Assembly (NCBI GenBank): GCA_033297205.1
Contig: MU859062.1
Span: 310,001-374,000, forward strand
Source of the DNA: Pseudoneurospora amorphoporcata
Lineage: Eukaryota > Ascomycota > Sordariomycetes > Sordariales > Sordariaceae
Reading direction: 5' to 3'
Length of the DNA stretch: 64,000 bases
In this document: positions 1 through 14,877 of the stretch, piece after piece
Numbering within the stretch: position 1 is the first letter of the stretch
Layout: every line of letters begins with the position of its first letter
Notes under the pieces: generated by a model
Database searches by the model: none
The model's input: the letters and a program-made list of their open reading frames with translations, nothing else
What the model was told of the DNA's origin: nothing
Program-made: the position numbers and the translations under genes

Positions 1-3000
1 GTTGTTGGTGTCGTTGTTGCTGCAATTGCACCGCAACAGCCCTTTGCTGATCTTGGATTCTTTGGGCCTGCATCACAAGGTTGATATCTGGCGTAGGATT
101 TACCAGTGGCAGCCTGTGCTGCGCTTGTATAGCCTGGAGCTGAGCTTGAGGGATAGCGGGGACGGGAATAGGTGGAACCAGGCCACCGGCGGCGAGTTGA
201 ACGGGCACAGTAGGAATCCCAGCTGGAGCCTGCATCGGGACGCGCCCGGGAGCGAGCTTCTGGGCCGTCGCGGCCATCTGAGCTGCCCCTGGAATATTGA
301 GTCTGGCTACGGCATTGTTGAGTGAATTGGCGGCGGCAAGTTGTGCTGCCGTCTGAGGCACCTGAGCGACACCGGGTGTGGCGGCCATTTGGGCTTGTCT
401 TTGCGTGAGCAGCTATTGTGATATTTTGTTAGCATCTGATATCACGAGAGGAGATGGGTTTCACTCCGTCACTTACCCGCTTCTGTATTATCTCATGCTG
501 GCGCGCCGCAAGGTGAGCCATCTTCTCTGCTATTTGTTGGTCACGAGCGGCTCTCATGAGACTGTACTCCTGAGGAGTCTTCGCCTGGAGGTGAAGTTGC
601 TGCTGGGGCTGCTGTCTCTGCTGCTCATTTGTCTTGCGCATGGCTGTCATGCTGGCCTGAGCCTGCTGTTTCTGTGCCGCCGCCTCTCGTTTCTTTGCCA
701 ACTTTCGCATAGCGTCAAACAGTGCCAGGTGTTTCTGGTTCCTGCGTCTCTCAACACGCATGGTGTTGGTGGGCCTCTTTCGTGGAATAGGGGTCACCGC
801 ACCGTTAGGTCCAACCTGCTGCCCCTGTGCCGCGTTCTGATTGTGCTGTAGAATGGCCCGCCCGGCAGCATCAATCCTAGCCTGATAAGCCTTGAAGTAG
901 GGCGTCTTCGCAAAATCACTAGGCAATCCCTCGAGGTTCACCCATCGCTCAAAGCATTCCCAAGGAGTACGCCGCTCCACAGCTGATGGGAACGATGACC
1001 TGCTGGAGATCATCGAAGAGATAAGAGACCAGTTGTACGAATACTCGCGTACCAACGCCCTGAGCTGATCATCCTCTGCCAATGTCCATTGTGAAGCAAT
1101 CCGGCTTTCAAAAAAGCTCTGGACAGGCATTGGGTGTTCTGAAGGTGGGCGAAATTGATGGCCAGCGTGCAGACGATCTCTGGTCAGCTTCATTTCCGGA
1201 GCAAACAAGGCAACATCAGTAGTTGCGGGTGGTAGTTTCGCGCCCTTGTCAGGTTGAGCGCCAAAGACATATTCCTCTTCCTCCTCCTCGTCTTCACCCT
1301 GGAACTGGAACCGAGACCGTTTCTGGGGCTGTGGCTTTACGTCCAAAACCATCTCGCCCTCGACATATTTGCTGAGAGGCACGGCTGGCCTCTTCCACTT
1401 AGCATCGGGATCGTAGTCTGGGATTATCCAGTCGAACTTGGGAATCTTGAGCGGTGAACCATACATTGGCAGATTTTCTAGCAGAAGATCCGCCGTCCGT
1501 GAAGGCTGTAGCTCAAAGACCACCTCGTCATCCTGCAAGGCGAAAATGGTTGCTGGTGCAATAGTGGTGATTGGCAACTCCGGGACCTCTTCATCGTTAC
1601 CCACGGGCGAATCCGAGTGATCCAGCTCCGGGACTGAAGATTCGCCAGTTTCTGGGGCATCTGCCATGCTGGTATCAGCATTGTCGGCTGCCCGAACGGG
1701 AGGTATCTTAGCGTCCACCTGGAGGAGTTTTCGGTCAGCAGGACTGGAATAATACCATTCCGCACAGGCATAGGCAAAATTTCGAGCAACTGCCTGCTTC
1801 CACTTGCGCTCCTCCCTAAAATCTGTCCGCATCCATTTCATCTCCTGAATCAATAGGTCCTGATGCGATGCAGGCCTTGCCGGTTCCAGGCAGCGGACAG
1901 GCTGCCTAAGAGACCACTTGTCATGTTGTTGGAGATGATAAACCCTGCGCAGGATTTTGCAGGCTTGATGATCGAGTATTGACAGAGTTTGATCAGAGGT
2001 GGACACAGTTTTGTGGGCGGAGTGCAACAGCTTCTCGAGCGGTTTCATCCAAGATGAAGTTCGGGCAAAACTCTCAATGAAGAGCGTTACGAAATAGTCT
2101 TCAGACGGAATGTGACCGGGGGGCTTTGGCTTGTTGATAACCAGTGCAGTATCGTCACTAAAACGAGGTTTTCTGTACTGTTTTCCAAAGACCACCGTAG
2201 GCACACTTTTCCTCCGCCTTTCATGGAGCCTGGTTGAGAGAGACTTGAGACGATGAGTTAGCAAGCCCGGAGGCATATCACCTTCATCCGCAACAGCAGA
2301 GTCCGTATCATGGTGAGATGATCGGGACGTCCGGGCCTGGGTCTCAATCTCTGTCTCGGGTGGTGCGCTGATTTGAATCCCGGGAACAGTTTTCTCAGGA
2401 GATACTGCAGGCTGCAGAGGTGCTGGCGTGGTTGACGGAGCTGTTAAAGGAGGCTGAGGCTGGCGAGAAGGCTCTTGAACAGCGGGATTCTGTTGGACTA
2501 CGTGCACACTCGGGATTGGTTTCGGTGCCTGGGTAGGTGGAGATCTGTCCAAGTCCATCGGAGTAAGACCAACATGATCCTGATTGTTCTGGCTTTGTGT
2601 GCCATGAGGAAGAGAACTTTGTTTTGCAGCCTCAGGCAAATTGGCCTTGACCGCTGTAGCTCCTGTGCTTACGCTCACTGGCGGAGCAATGTGCTTTCCT
2701 GGGATACCACCGTTCATCAAATTCCGAACCTCGCCGTTCACAGGTGACGGGTGTTGCGCCTGAAACCCACCAGTAGAATGCACCCCGTTGGATACCGCCA
2801 CACCCGCCTTGCCGATGGCTTGGCTCATCCGCGCTGCAGCTGATTCTTGAAGGAGCTGTGCCTCTGCTCCGCTATGTGCTGGCCTTACGGAAGGACCTGA
2901 CGGGACGGGAACCCCTGGGACTCCATTGGCATATACACCCGGTTGAGGAGGCTGTGGCTGCGGGCGTAATTCCGGTGCAGCAATAGATGGTCCTATGAGC

Positions 3001-4232
3001 TGGCCCGTGCCCTTGTTGTCGGTGGCAACCCTCCTGGGTTCCTGCTCGGGCCTGGAGACTGGCTTTTCGAAAGACTGCGATGCCTCATTATCGGGGCTAG
3101 TGCTAGTTGACGCTTCATTACCCGCGGGGGTTAGAGCGGACTGAACGGTTGAACTGGGTGACGAGAGGGTATCGGGGTAACGAATCGAGTCGCCATTCGA
3201 CAATAGCTGGTTGACAGAGGTGATAGTAGGTTTGGGCCGAGCCTTATCTTCCCCAACTCCCATAGAAACCGTACTGTCCTTGGGTCCAGGCCTGCTCTCA
3301 CCCAGATTCGCCGTCTTTGTAGTTGATGCAGGAGCTGTCGCTGGAGGTGCAACTGGCTGCGGGGCCGGCGATACGTGTCCCTGGGGTGAATTGTTGATGA
3401 TGCCGTTCCATCGCCCATTGCCATGAGGTGCTGCGGGCGCAAGGAGCACAGGTGTCTCCCTCGCCGGCAACTTCGACTCTCCGCTGGGACCATCAACTGT
3501 CTTTACTGAACTCGCTTGAACCGGCGCCGGCTTCTGAATTTCCTGTCGTGGGGCAAAGCCCTTCAAGGCCTCCTGCGGTCCGGCAACCCCATTATGTACT
3601 GGAGGGTATGATACGGGCCGTTCGGGTTCATGGCGGATGTTCGGCGTAGGCGGTACTGGCGAAGGCAAGCTGTGGTGCTGTACATTCTTGGGAATCGTGT
3701 GGTTCGGATGGATCAACGGCGAAGGTTGAGCTTGTTGGACGACATGAGGGCCATGTCCTAGGGACGAATCATCCGTGGTTGCAGTAGGTTGTAAAGTGTC
3801 GAAGCGAGGCCGTTGGAATACAGGCAGTAGTCGCTCCGCTAGTCGTCGACCTCTGCAGCCCAAGGTTAGCCATATGCCAGACGGGACGCGGTGCAAAGAC
3901 CGGGGGCCGATGCACCCAAGAATGAGACAGTAGAACGTACTGAAGGATTTCGCAGTCGAATAGGAACTTTGCTTCGCCATGCGAGGCGGGACGCGTATCC
4001 AGGTCGTTCAGGTCGTAATTGGGGAAGCCATCTTCGTCGGTCGCTACAGCATACAACTCTCTGAGCTTCCGTTTGCGCGACGTCACAATTGAACTGCGTC
4101 GAGTCAACACGATGTTCGGCACACCAAAATGATCGGACAGATTTGCTCTATCGATTGGGATACATCTTACTTTGCTTCCGCCCGCTTTGAATGCAGCAGC
4201 TTTCGGCGGTCGGCGGGTCCGACCTCAGTCAT
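1..4232 (-). CDS. vid21: NuA4 histone acetyltransferase subunit VID21/EAF1 (3' end outside window)
   Basis: Scaffold subunit of the nuclear NuA4 acetyltransferase complex. Seen exons: 4171-4232, 3941-4093, 477-3852 and 1-412 (continues off the left edge). Introns are 77, 88 and 64 nt, with GTAAGA, GTACGT and GTAAGT donors and GCTAAC-type branch sites, and all frames join exactly. The start at 4232 gives MTEVGPADRRKLLHSKRAEA followed by the family's basic IVTSRKRKLRELYAVA block. Residues 1-1197 are complete. A proline/serine-rich low-complexity stretch fills about 85-690. An HSA domain follows at about 735-800 (LLIQEMKWMRTDFREERKWK), an acidic patch at about 900, and a Myb/SANT domain at about 990-1047 with three conserved tryptophans (WTLAEDDQLRALV...YNWSLISSM). 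A Gln/Ala-rich tail runs off the edge. HSA followed by SANT in a very long fungal protein is the VID21/EAF1 arrangement. Its 5' side faces SPP2 across 1.6 kb. Confidence 0.9.
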
Positions 4233-5872
4233 GTCATCGGCGGCCGCGACATCCGTTTATCAATTAAACGGATGTTCCACAGGGTGCTATGGGGCCGTAG
4301 CAGATGGAAAATGAGGCGACGATGGATAGATTACGATGGCGTTGCGATTTTGATCGCTGCGTTGATTGATTTAGCGACGCGAATGAAGGTGATAAATTCT
4401 GTTTTTTGCCTTGATCGCGCTTTTGGAGGGGGTTGATGCCAGGTAATTGGCCAAGACAGTTTAGCACTGGTAGGGAGGCATCTCTTTTTGATGGAGAGAA
4501 CCAGGGTAGTTAAGCTTAAAAATGTTAAGGGCATATCGGGCGGCAAACAGCGTGAAAAAAGAACAACAAAACCCGAGTGAATATGCCGGGGCGCTCCTGC
4601 TGCGAAAAGATGCTTCGAGATGCAGTACGCTTGTACCTGTGTTGGGAGGGAAACGGCGCTGGGAGGCGAAGCTTGCAGCGCACAGAGGTCCTGTAAATGT
4701 GGCCCAGGAACGGGTGTTGGAGACTTCCAGGAGGTACCTGCTAAGGTATTGGACCGATTCTCCAACTCCTTGTTGTGGCATATGAAGAATGGAGAGAAAG
4801 AGCAAAAGACAGGCAGGATGGAATATCAACATGCCAATTGCCCGGATGCGGGGTTTCCTTCTCATTGAGGAGAAGCCGAGGCTTTGATTTCTGATTCCCC
4901 CTCAGACAAACCCCATGGTTTGGTTCTGTAGTAGTATCGAATAGTAAGACCATCTCGTCACTTCCCTCAGTCCTCGTGACAAATCCATCCCCATTCCCCA
5001 CTGGCTTTCTTGGGGACGAAGGCAGATCTGGGACCAATCCGTCCACAGCCGTGGGAATTTTCGCGGGAATCGAGATTCGAGCGAGTCAAGGTTCTTGAAA
5101 GTGACCTGACATGACGGACTCTTTTTTCCTGAGTACCACTCAAACAACACTCGCTGTGAGGGAACTTGGGAGAGGATGGAAGCAAACCATCCCATGTGAA
5201 TGAGCAAAAGGGGCAATCGAGAAGTACCTAGAAGTGAAGTGAAAGTAAAAGTGCCGGATGGTGGTGGGATAGGCAACGACTTCATTCACCTACCACCAGG
5301 AAACTGAAAATTCTTTTGCTTGAGAATGAGAGAGGGCGGCATGATAACGAGGAGAATATGCAAACCCGCGTGTTGCTGTCGTGGTTGCATGCCGCGAAAG
5401 AGGACAGAAGAGGTAAAGAAGGTTTCTTGAGAGAAGGAACAAGCTGTTGGACGTGGGGGCATCAAGAGAAGGCACCCATGTTGCTAGAATCACAACCCGC
5501 CGTAAAGTCCATATCGAAATCGGGATGAAAAGGTTGAGCAGACAGGTTGTCTTTTTATAATGTTGTGGAAAGAAGGTGCAGGTTCAGGACATGTTCTCCT
5601 CGGTGTTGTTGACGCAGGCTACCTCGTCTGCTTGTACCAGACTCGTGTCAGGAGACTTGCCTGCCTGCGAGTCTTCAGCCAGCCGCCGAGCGGTTTAAGT
5701 TATTTCGGGACGCGTGGGTAAAGTGGTGGTCTGTGCACGATCCAAGCTTCTGGCCGATAAGCAACTACCAAACGCTTATCGCATCAGCGCGTCAACCTCA
5801 ATGGATCGCATTGAAAGCCTAACTTGACATCATCAACCCTCTCGACTTGTAGATTGGAAAACAGCAACCACC
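4233..5872. other. Divergent intergenic region between vid21 and spp2
   Basis: About 1.6 kb lies between the two divergent starts. Short overlapping frames on both strands (up to 144 codons, 4331-4865 minus) show no domain, no consistent splice sites and no conserved-looking composition. The stretch most likely holds both promoters and 5' untranslated regions. I see no RNA gene. Confidence 0.5.
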
Positions 5873-6970
5873 ATGACCGACCAAGACTCCAAACCCCGGG
5901 TGACCATCGCCCTAGGGACAACATCATCTTCCTCCTCCAGCTTCAAAACCAAGAAACCCAGTCGACCAACGCATACCAGGCGACATCGCGCCGGCGCCGG
6001 CGCCTCTTCAAACCATTACGCCTCCGAATCCGAGGAAGACGACGACGATGGCGAAACCAGCGGTATACAACGCAGCAGCGGTCGCGTCCAAGTAATTACC
6101 GAAATATCAACCTATGGCCATGACGACGATCGTTCGTCAAAAACTCGGGATCGTCCCGATCGCAGAGACCGTAGTAGAGATAGGGATAGAGACCGTGATC
6201 GCAGGAGTGACAGGTCCCAAGACAGAGACAGGGACTCCAGACACAGATCCAGCAGGTCCTCAAGAGATGTTGATTCGCGCTCCCGGCGACGACACTCAAG
6301 ATCTCGCTCCCGGGACCGCTCCCGCGATCGCAAACCGAGAGACCCCCGAGACCCCCAAGACACCAAAGAACCAGAACCCGCTCCCCAGAAATGGGGTCTA
6401 AGAATCAATCCAAAATCATCCTCCTCCTCCACCTCCAAACCCCGTCAGCCCATCTCACATAAATCCAGTTCCCCTTCCCCAGAAAAAGAAAAGAAGCCCC
6501 AAACCCTAGAAGAACAGGCCCTTTCCTCCCTTCTCGACATAGATAATAAAGGTCCCTCCTCAAAACGGAAACGCTCCCCCCTTTCCGGCGACCGCGATCG
6601 CTCCCCGGACCATTCCGACTACCGCGCCATCCCCATCGACGACTTCGGCGCCACTTTACTCAAACAGTTTGGTTGGGACGGCAAGATGCGGGGCAAAGTC
6701 AAGGAAGTCACGCACAAGCACGCAAATTTAGCGGGTTTGGGAGCCAAGGACGCGAAAGGGGCTGAGGAGCTGGATGCTTGGAACCAGAAGATCAGTGGGC
6801 GGGGTGGAGACTCGAGAGGAAGGGATTCGAAGCCTGTTAGGCTGGAGGATTATAGGAGGGAGCAGAGCAAGAAGAAGCAGAAGATGGAGTATCGACATGG
6901 GGAGAGCAGTTATAAGCAGGAGAGGGAACGCGAGAGGGAGAGGGAAAGGGAGCCGATGGGGAATAGGTGA
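5873..6970 (+). CDS. spp2: Pre-mRNA-splicing factor SPP2 (G-patch-like)
   Basis: A single-exon gene of 365 residues. SPP2 binds the DEAH helicase PRP2 through its G-patch and supports spliceosome activation in the nucleus. The conserved core lies at about 250-300: YRAIPIDDFGATLLKQFGWD, then GKMRGKV and HANLAGLGAK, a glycine-rich G-patch-like segment. Ahead of it are an acidic patch (ESEEDDDD, about 52-59), a long RD/RS dipeptide stretch (about 85-165) like that of SR proteins, and a Ser/Pro-rich linker. The tail is basic with an ERERER run before the stop. Yeast SPP2 is much shorter. The extra length here is the RS/RD arm, which is common in fungal and animal (GPKOW-type) relatives. The start at 5873 is the first ATG of the open frame. 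Confidence 0.85.
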   Translation: MTDQDSKPRVTIALGTTSSSSSSFKTKKPSRPTHTRRHRAGAGASSNHYASESEEDDDDGETSGIQRSSGRVQVITEISTYGHDDDRSSKTRDRPDRRDRSRDRDRDRDRRSDRSQDRDRDSRHRSSRSSRDVDSRSRRRHSRSRSRDRSRDRKPRDPRDPQDTKEPEPAPQKWGLRINPKSSSSSTSKPRQPISHKSSSPSPEKEKKPQTLEEQALSSLLDIDNKGPSSKRKRSPLSGDRDRSPDHSDYRAIPIDDFGATLLKQFGWDGKMRGKVKEVTHKHANLAGLGAKDAKGAEELDAWNQKISGRGGDSRGRDSKPVRLEDYRREQSKKKQKMEYRHGESSYKQEREREREREREPMGNR

Positions 6971-7516
6971 TAGGGCCTTCGTGCTTCCCGGTGGCCTTGT
7001 TCTCGATGCTCTTACTTTCGGAATTTCCCGGATGACACAGCAACGACTCGGTTTTCACCATCTCAAGCGGGTTACTCTTTATGTTGACCTTCATGTGGCC
7101 AAATTCCTCAGGGCTTCGCCTGACATGAACCACATCAAAGAACATCCATGGAATCACCGGGCAAGGCATCATTGTGTAACGCGTATTTGTTCCTAATCAA
7201 ATGATACTAAAGCAAAACTACAACTTAACACTATAAAAGTAGGTAAATACTATTTCCCTCAAACCCGCGTCACATGGCATTGCTGCTATCCAGTGCTAAC
7301 TTTTGAACGCCGGGTGTGTAGAAGGAACAGCAACCGCCATCTGTTCTCCACGCCAACCTTGGCTCTGTTGTCCGTCATAGAATCCCGCGGTGCCGGTGTT
7401 GCTGTTACCCAGTGCCAACAACCTTGGCTCAGTCTTCCGTCGTATCTTGACCCAAAAGCTCCATGCATCTGCCTGATCTGACCCCAAGACTAATCTAGTT
7501 CATAACATCTTTCTCC
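6971..7516. other. Convergent 3' intergenic region with an imperfect internal repeat
   Basis: The two flanking genes converge here, so this is 3' sequence. At 7279-7440 a block is partly duplicated. TTGCTGCTATCCAGTGCTAA (about 7281) recurs as TTGCTGTTACCCAGTGCCAA (about 7399). A CAACCTTGGCTC...TCCGTC block also occurs twice (about 7351 and 7420). No coding content was recognised. Confidence 0.4.
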
Positions 7517-9385
7517 TTAGTTGTCAGGAGACGCAACCCTGGCAGGAGAAGCAATCTTAGGCTCTACAACCTCATCAAGGACTGAGACGGTGTTATCACT
7601 GCTGCTAGTCTTAGAAGCTGCGGCCCCCTGCAATCCTTCCAGCTCCGCAACCTTCTGGGCGCTGAACTTCCTCGCCTTGACTTTTTCGTGGAAGAGAATG
7701 CTAAGTCCACGGACAGAGATGTCCTTGGTCTCCGGGATGCGGAAAAACGTGTACAGGGCTCCGATACCACAGCAACCTGCGTAAAGGAAGCCCGTCTTGG
7801 CACCCCATCTCCAGCTCTTCTTGTCCATTCCGAGCATCTTGGGGGTAAGGAAGAGATTGAAGAGATTGGCCGCCAGGTAAAGGCCGCGTGCGAGAGAAAT
7901 GGTCTGTGTGCGGAGACGAACCGACGCGATCTCGGCCACGATCGAGTAGCAAATGGGACCGATGGTCAGGTCATAGATGGCAGTATACAAAACGAGGACC
8001 GCTCCGGCAGCGAACCCGGACGCCGAACCTGTAGCCAGCGTGGCGAGGCCGCACGCAGTAAGCACGACGGCCATGCTGATTAGGCCCCAGAAGAAGATCT
8101 GCCGACGTCCCATCTTTTGCATCACCCACCAAGAAGCAACTGTGCCCACAATTCCGGCACACGGCAAGCCAATGTTCATGGCCAATGCCTCGCTGGCTCC
8201 CATACCAGCAGACTCGAAAAGCTTGGGAGCCCAGCCTATGAGGCTCGAGCCGCAGAGGGCCTGGATGATCCATGTAGCGCAGGCAATCTCGGTACGTCTT
8301 CTGTCAACGCCCCTGAACATGGCGCTGATTTTCTGCCATCTGGTTTGATCGTCGGCAACGTGCTTCATTTCATGGCAGATGGCGTGCTGCATCAAAGCTA
8401 GCTTCCCCTCGGTGCGCTCCTCGGATCCCTTGCGGACGAGCTTCTTGACGGCCTTGCGGGCATCTGCTACCCTGTGTTTCTTGAGATACCAGTAGGGAGA
8501 TTCGGGGGTAGCGGCAATGGCACAGAAGAGGACGGCGATGAAGGCCCAGTTAAGGCCGAAGGGGATCCTGTAGGCCCATTCACCTGGAATTTTATGAAAT
8601 CCAAAGGCAACCGCAGAAGCCAAGAGTTGACCAATGATCCAGCAGAGGTTGTTCCAGGTGGTCAAGACGGGTCGCATCCGCAGTGAAGCAACCTCGGAGG
8701 AGTAGGCGGGACTAACGACTTGAAATACACCCCACGGGATGCCCTGGAGCAAGAAGCCGGTCGACAAGATGTAGACGTTTGCGGCGAAGAAGGGTACGAA
8801 GGCAAATGCCGCGCAGAGGGCGAGCATCAGAAGAACAGTTCGCTTGTACCCAATGAAGTTCACAACAGGGGCTGTGAGGCCGACGCCAATGATTGAGCCG
8901 AGTTGGGCCAATAAGGGTAAAGTAGCCTTCCATGTGTACTCGAGCTGATGAGAACGTATGTGTTAGCACGGTCTTTTGTCCTGGACGACACGATTCCAGC
9001 CGCTATCAGACCGAGAAGTGCAACATACCTCATGTTTGCCGGTGTCGACCTCGATACCGTATTTTTTATTGAAAGGCTCGACGCTGAAGAGATAGGTGAG
9101 GAGTGCCAAGCCATAGCCCTCCATGATGATAGTCCCGGAGAACCCTAGCGAGTACATAATCAAACGCAAATCTCCGACGACTGCTTCCTTGAAAGTCATC
9201 TCCCTTTCCTTCTTCTCTGCGAGATGGGCTAGGTTTCGGTCATATTCGCCAGCACCGAAGAACTGGGTTTGGTTGGATGTGGTATTATTGTGGGCCTCGG
9301 TCAAAGGACGGGGCGTTGATGTTGCTTTCTCTTCATCGCCGGATTCAGGGGGCCCTCGAGGGGCAAGGTCGTCGTTGTTTGACAT
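7517..9385 (-). CDS. MFS sugar porter, alpha-glucoside (maltose) permease type
   Basis: Plasma-membrane proton-coupled sugar transporter of the major facilitator superfamily. Exons 9029-9385 and 7517-8944 are joined across an 84-nt intron (GTATGT donor, TGCTAAC branch, TCAG acceptor), giving 594 residues. Sugar-porter signatures are visible: GYKR in the loop 2-3 position (about 150), SPAYSSEV and the CWIIGQL helix (about 197-222), PESPYWY (about 266-272), MGRR in the loop 8-9 position (397-400) and PETKD before the last cytosolic tail (about 530). Twelve hydrophobic segments can be traced, with a hydrophilic N-terminus of about 75 residues. The alpha-glucoside subclass is inferred from resemblance to fungal MAL permeases and from the divergent neighbour, a cytosolic alpha-glucosidase. 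Another glycoside as substrate is possible. Confidence 0.8.
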
Positions 9386-13411
<4,026 letters not shown>

Positions 13412-14877
13412 TAGCAGTGAGATAATTAGACCGACCCCTTTTCTCAGAGTTGATGCTGGATCTTGGATCTTTCAGCTCAAAGCATCAATAGCATTTCTGA
13501 GATGTGTCTGCAATGACATCCAAACAATGTTGACTTGAGGCTCCTCGCTTAGACTTAAGACACACGCTAGGCTCCTTCTAAACATAGAATAGGGGTCTAG
13601 GCCAGAGCGTAATCTAGATTCTCAGGGGTGAGTTATAGCTTGGTGTCTGGGGATGGAAAAGAAGTTCAAGGGTGTTGTTGAGGGTGATGCGGGAGGTGAT
13701 CCACTGACAATTACGAGTCGTTTGGGCAATGGTATAGGGTCGAGACAAGGATGGCGGGGCTTTCTTCTTCGTCCAACTATTGTCGACCGGGAGAGCTCCG
13801 GTCTGGGTTTCGGAATCTTCCCGGAGGAAGACGAGACCAGACACAAAACAGAAAGGAAGGAAAAGCAGAACATCCCAATTTACCTTATCTTTGGGATGAA
13901 GAACCCGGGGGATTCTAAAATGCCCCTTTCTTTTTTTCCTTCTTTCTTTCGTCCCCTATCTCCTGTGTTACCGATAATGACGGGATGCATATCCGTGCCA
14001 ACATGGTTTGGGGAACCTTGAGTGCGTGATGTAGCCTGGAGGAAGCAATGAACATGGGCAACTGTGTTACGAGAACCCTTGCTTGTCCCCGGGTGCGCAC
14101 GGTCACAGCTCCCCTTCTTGTGCACTGGCAGTCTGCTTGTGATAAACGGCGGGTTAGGATGGAGAAACAGAAAATGATGGACCGGGGAAGCTCCAAACAG
14201 CTCCAGCTCCAGCTTCACTCTCCAGGAACAGGAACATTTTCTCCTGATGCCAATGTGGTTGAACAATGAGCGGGTGTCGTCCCGTCCCGCCAAGGCACAG
14301 CTGCGTCACCAGATTGGCCAATTGACGTCCCAATTGAACCTCTTGAACCAGGTTGCAACCCCACATCAAGTGGCAGGCCATTACAGCTGTCCCAGCCACG
14401 CATCCACACCGCCCAGTAGCACATGCACCTGGCAGCGAGAGGGGTGCACCTCAAGTGAGAAGTATCGACTGGAGCAGAGCCAAGACTGTTCGCCGGGGAA
14501 GTACACAGTTGAGGTTGGCTTGGGTTGGGACCACAGAAAAGGCCACAGACCACACAGCTGCTTCAGAATGGAAGTTGGGGAGGGGAACATTGGATGGGAT
14601 GGGGACGTGGGACGGGACACACTGGCATAGCCGGGCACTAGCTCCAAGTTCATCCCATCTTTTGCTGGGTGACCTGTCACACGCAGCTGTCTTCAAAACT
14701 AACCACTCCCTCCTCTTCTCTTTTCAGTCTCTTTTTTTTTTTTTTTTTTTTTTCTTTCTTCTGTTCTCCATGTACTATTTGGAATCTTCCTGATCCCAAA
14801 GTACACACCTCTTTCTTTACCTCCACAACTACACAGAGAGTCCGCACCGCATTGCTCTGCGGCGAGCTTCTGTCATC
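13412..14877. other. Intergenic region with T22 tract upstream of the C9-methyltransferase
   Basis: This is 1.5 kb between two plus-strand genes. It contains a 22-nt pure T run at 14732-14753, 125 bp before the next start, inside a pyrimidine-rich leader. Pyrimidine-rich stretches are frequent in strong fungal promoters. No gene or structured RNA was recognised. Confidence 0.5.
14732..14753 (+). repeat. T22 homopolymer tract
   Basis: A pure 22-nt T run within the leader of the sphingolipid C9-methyltransferase gene, about 125 bp before its start codon. Likely to vary in length between isolates. Confidence 0.95.
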
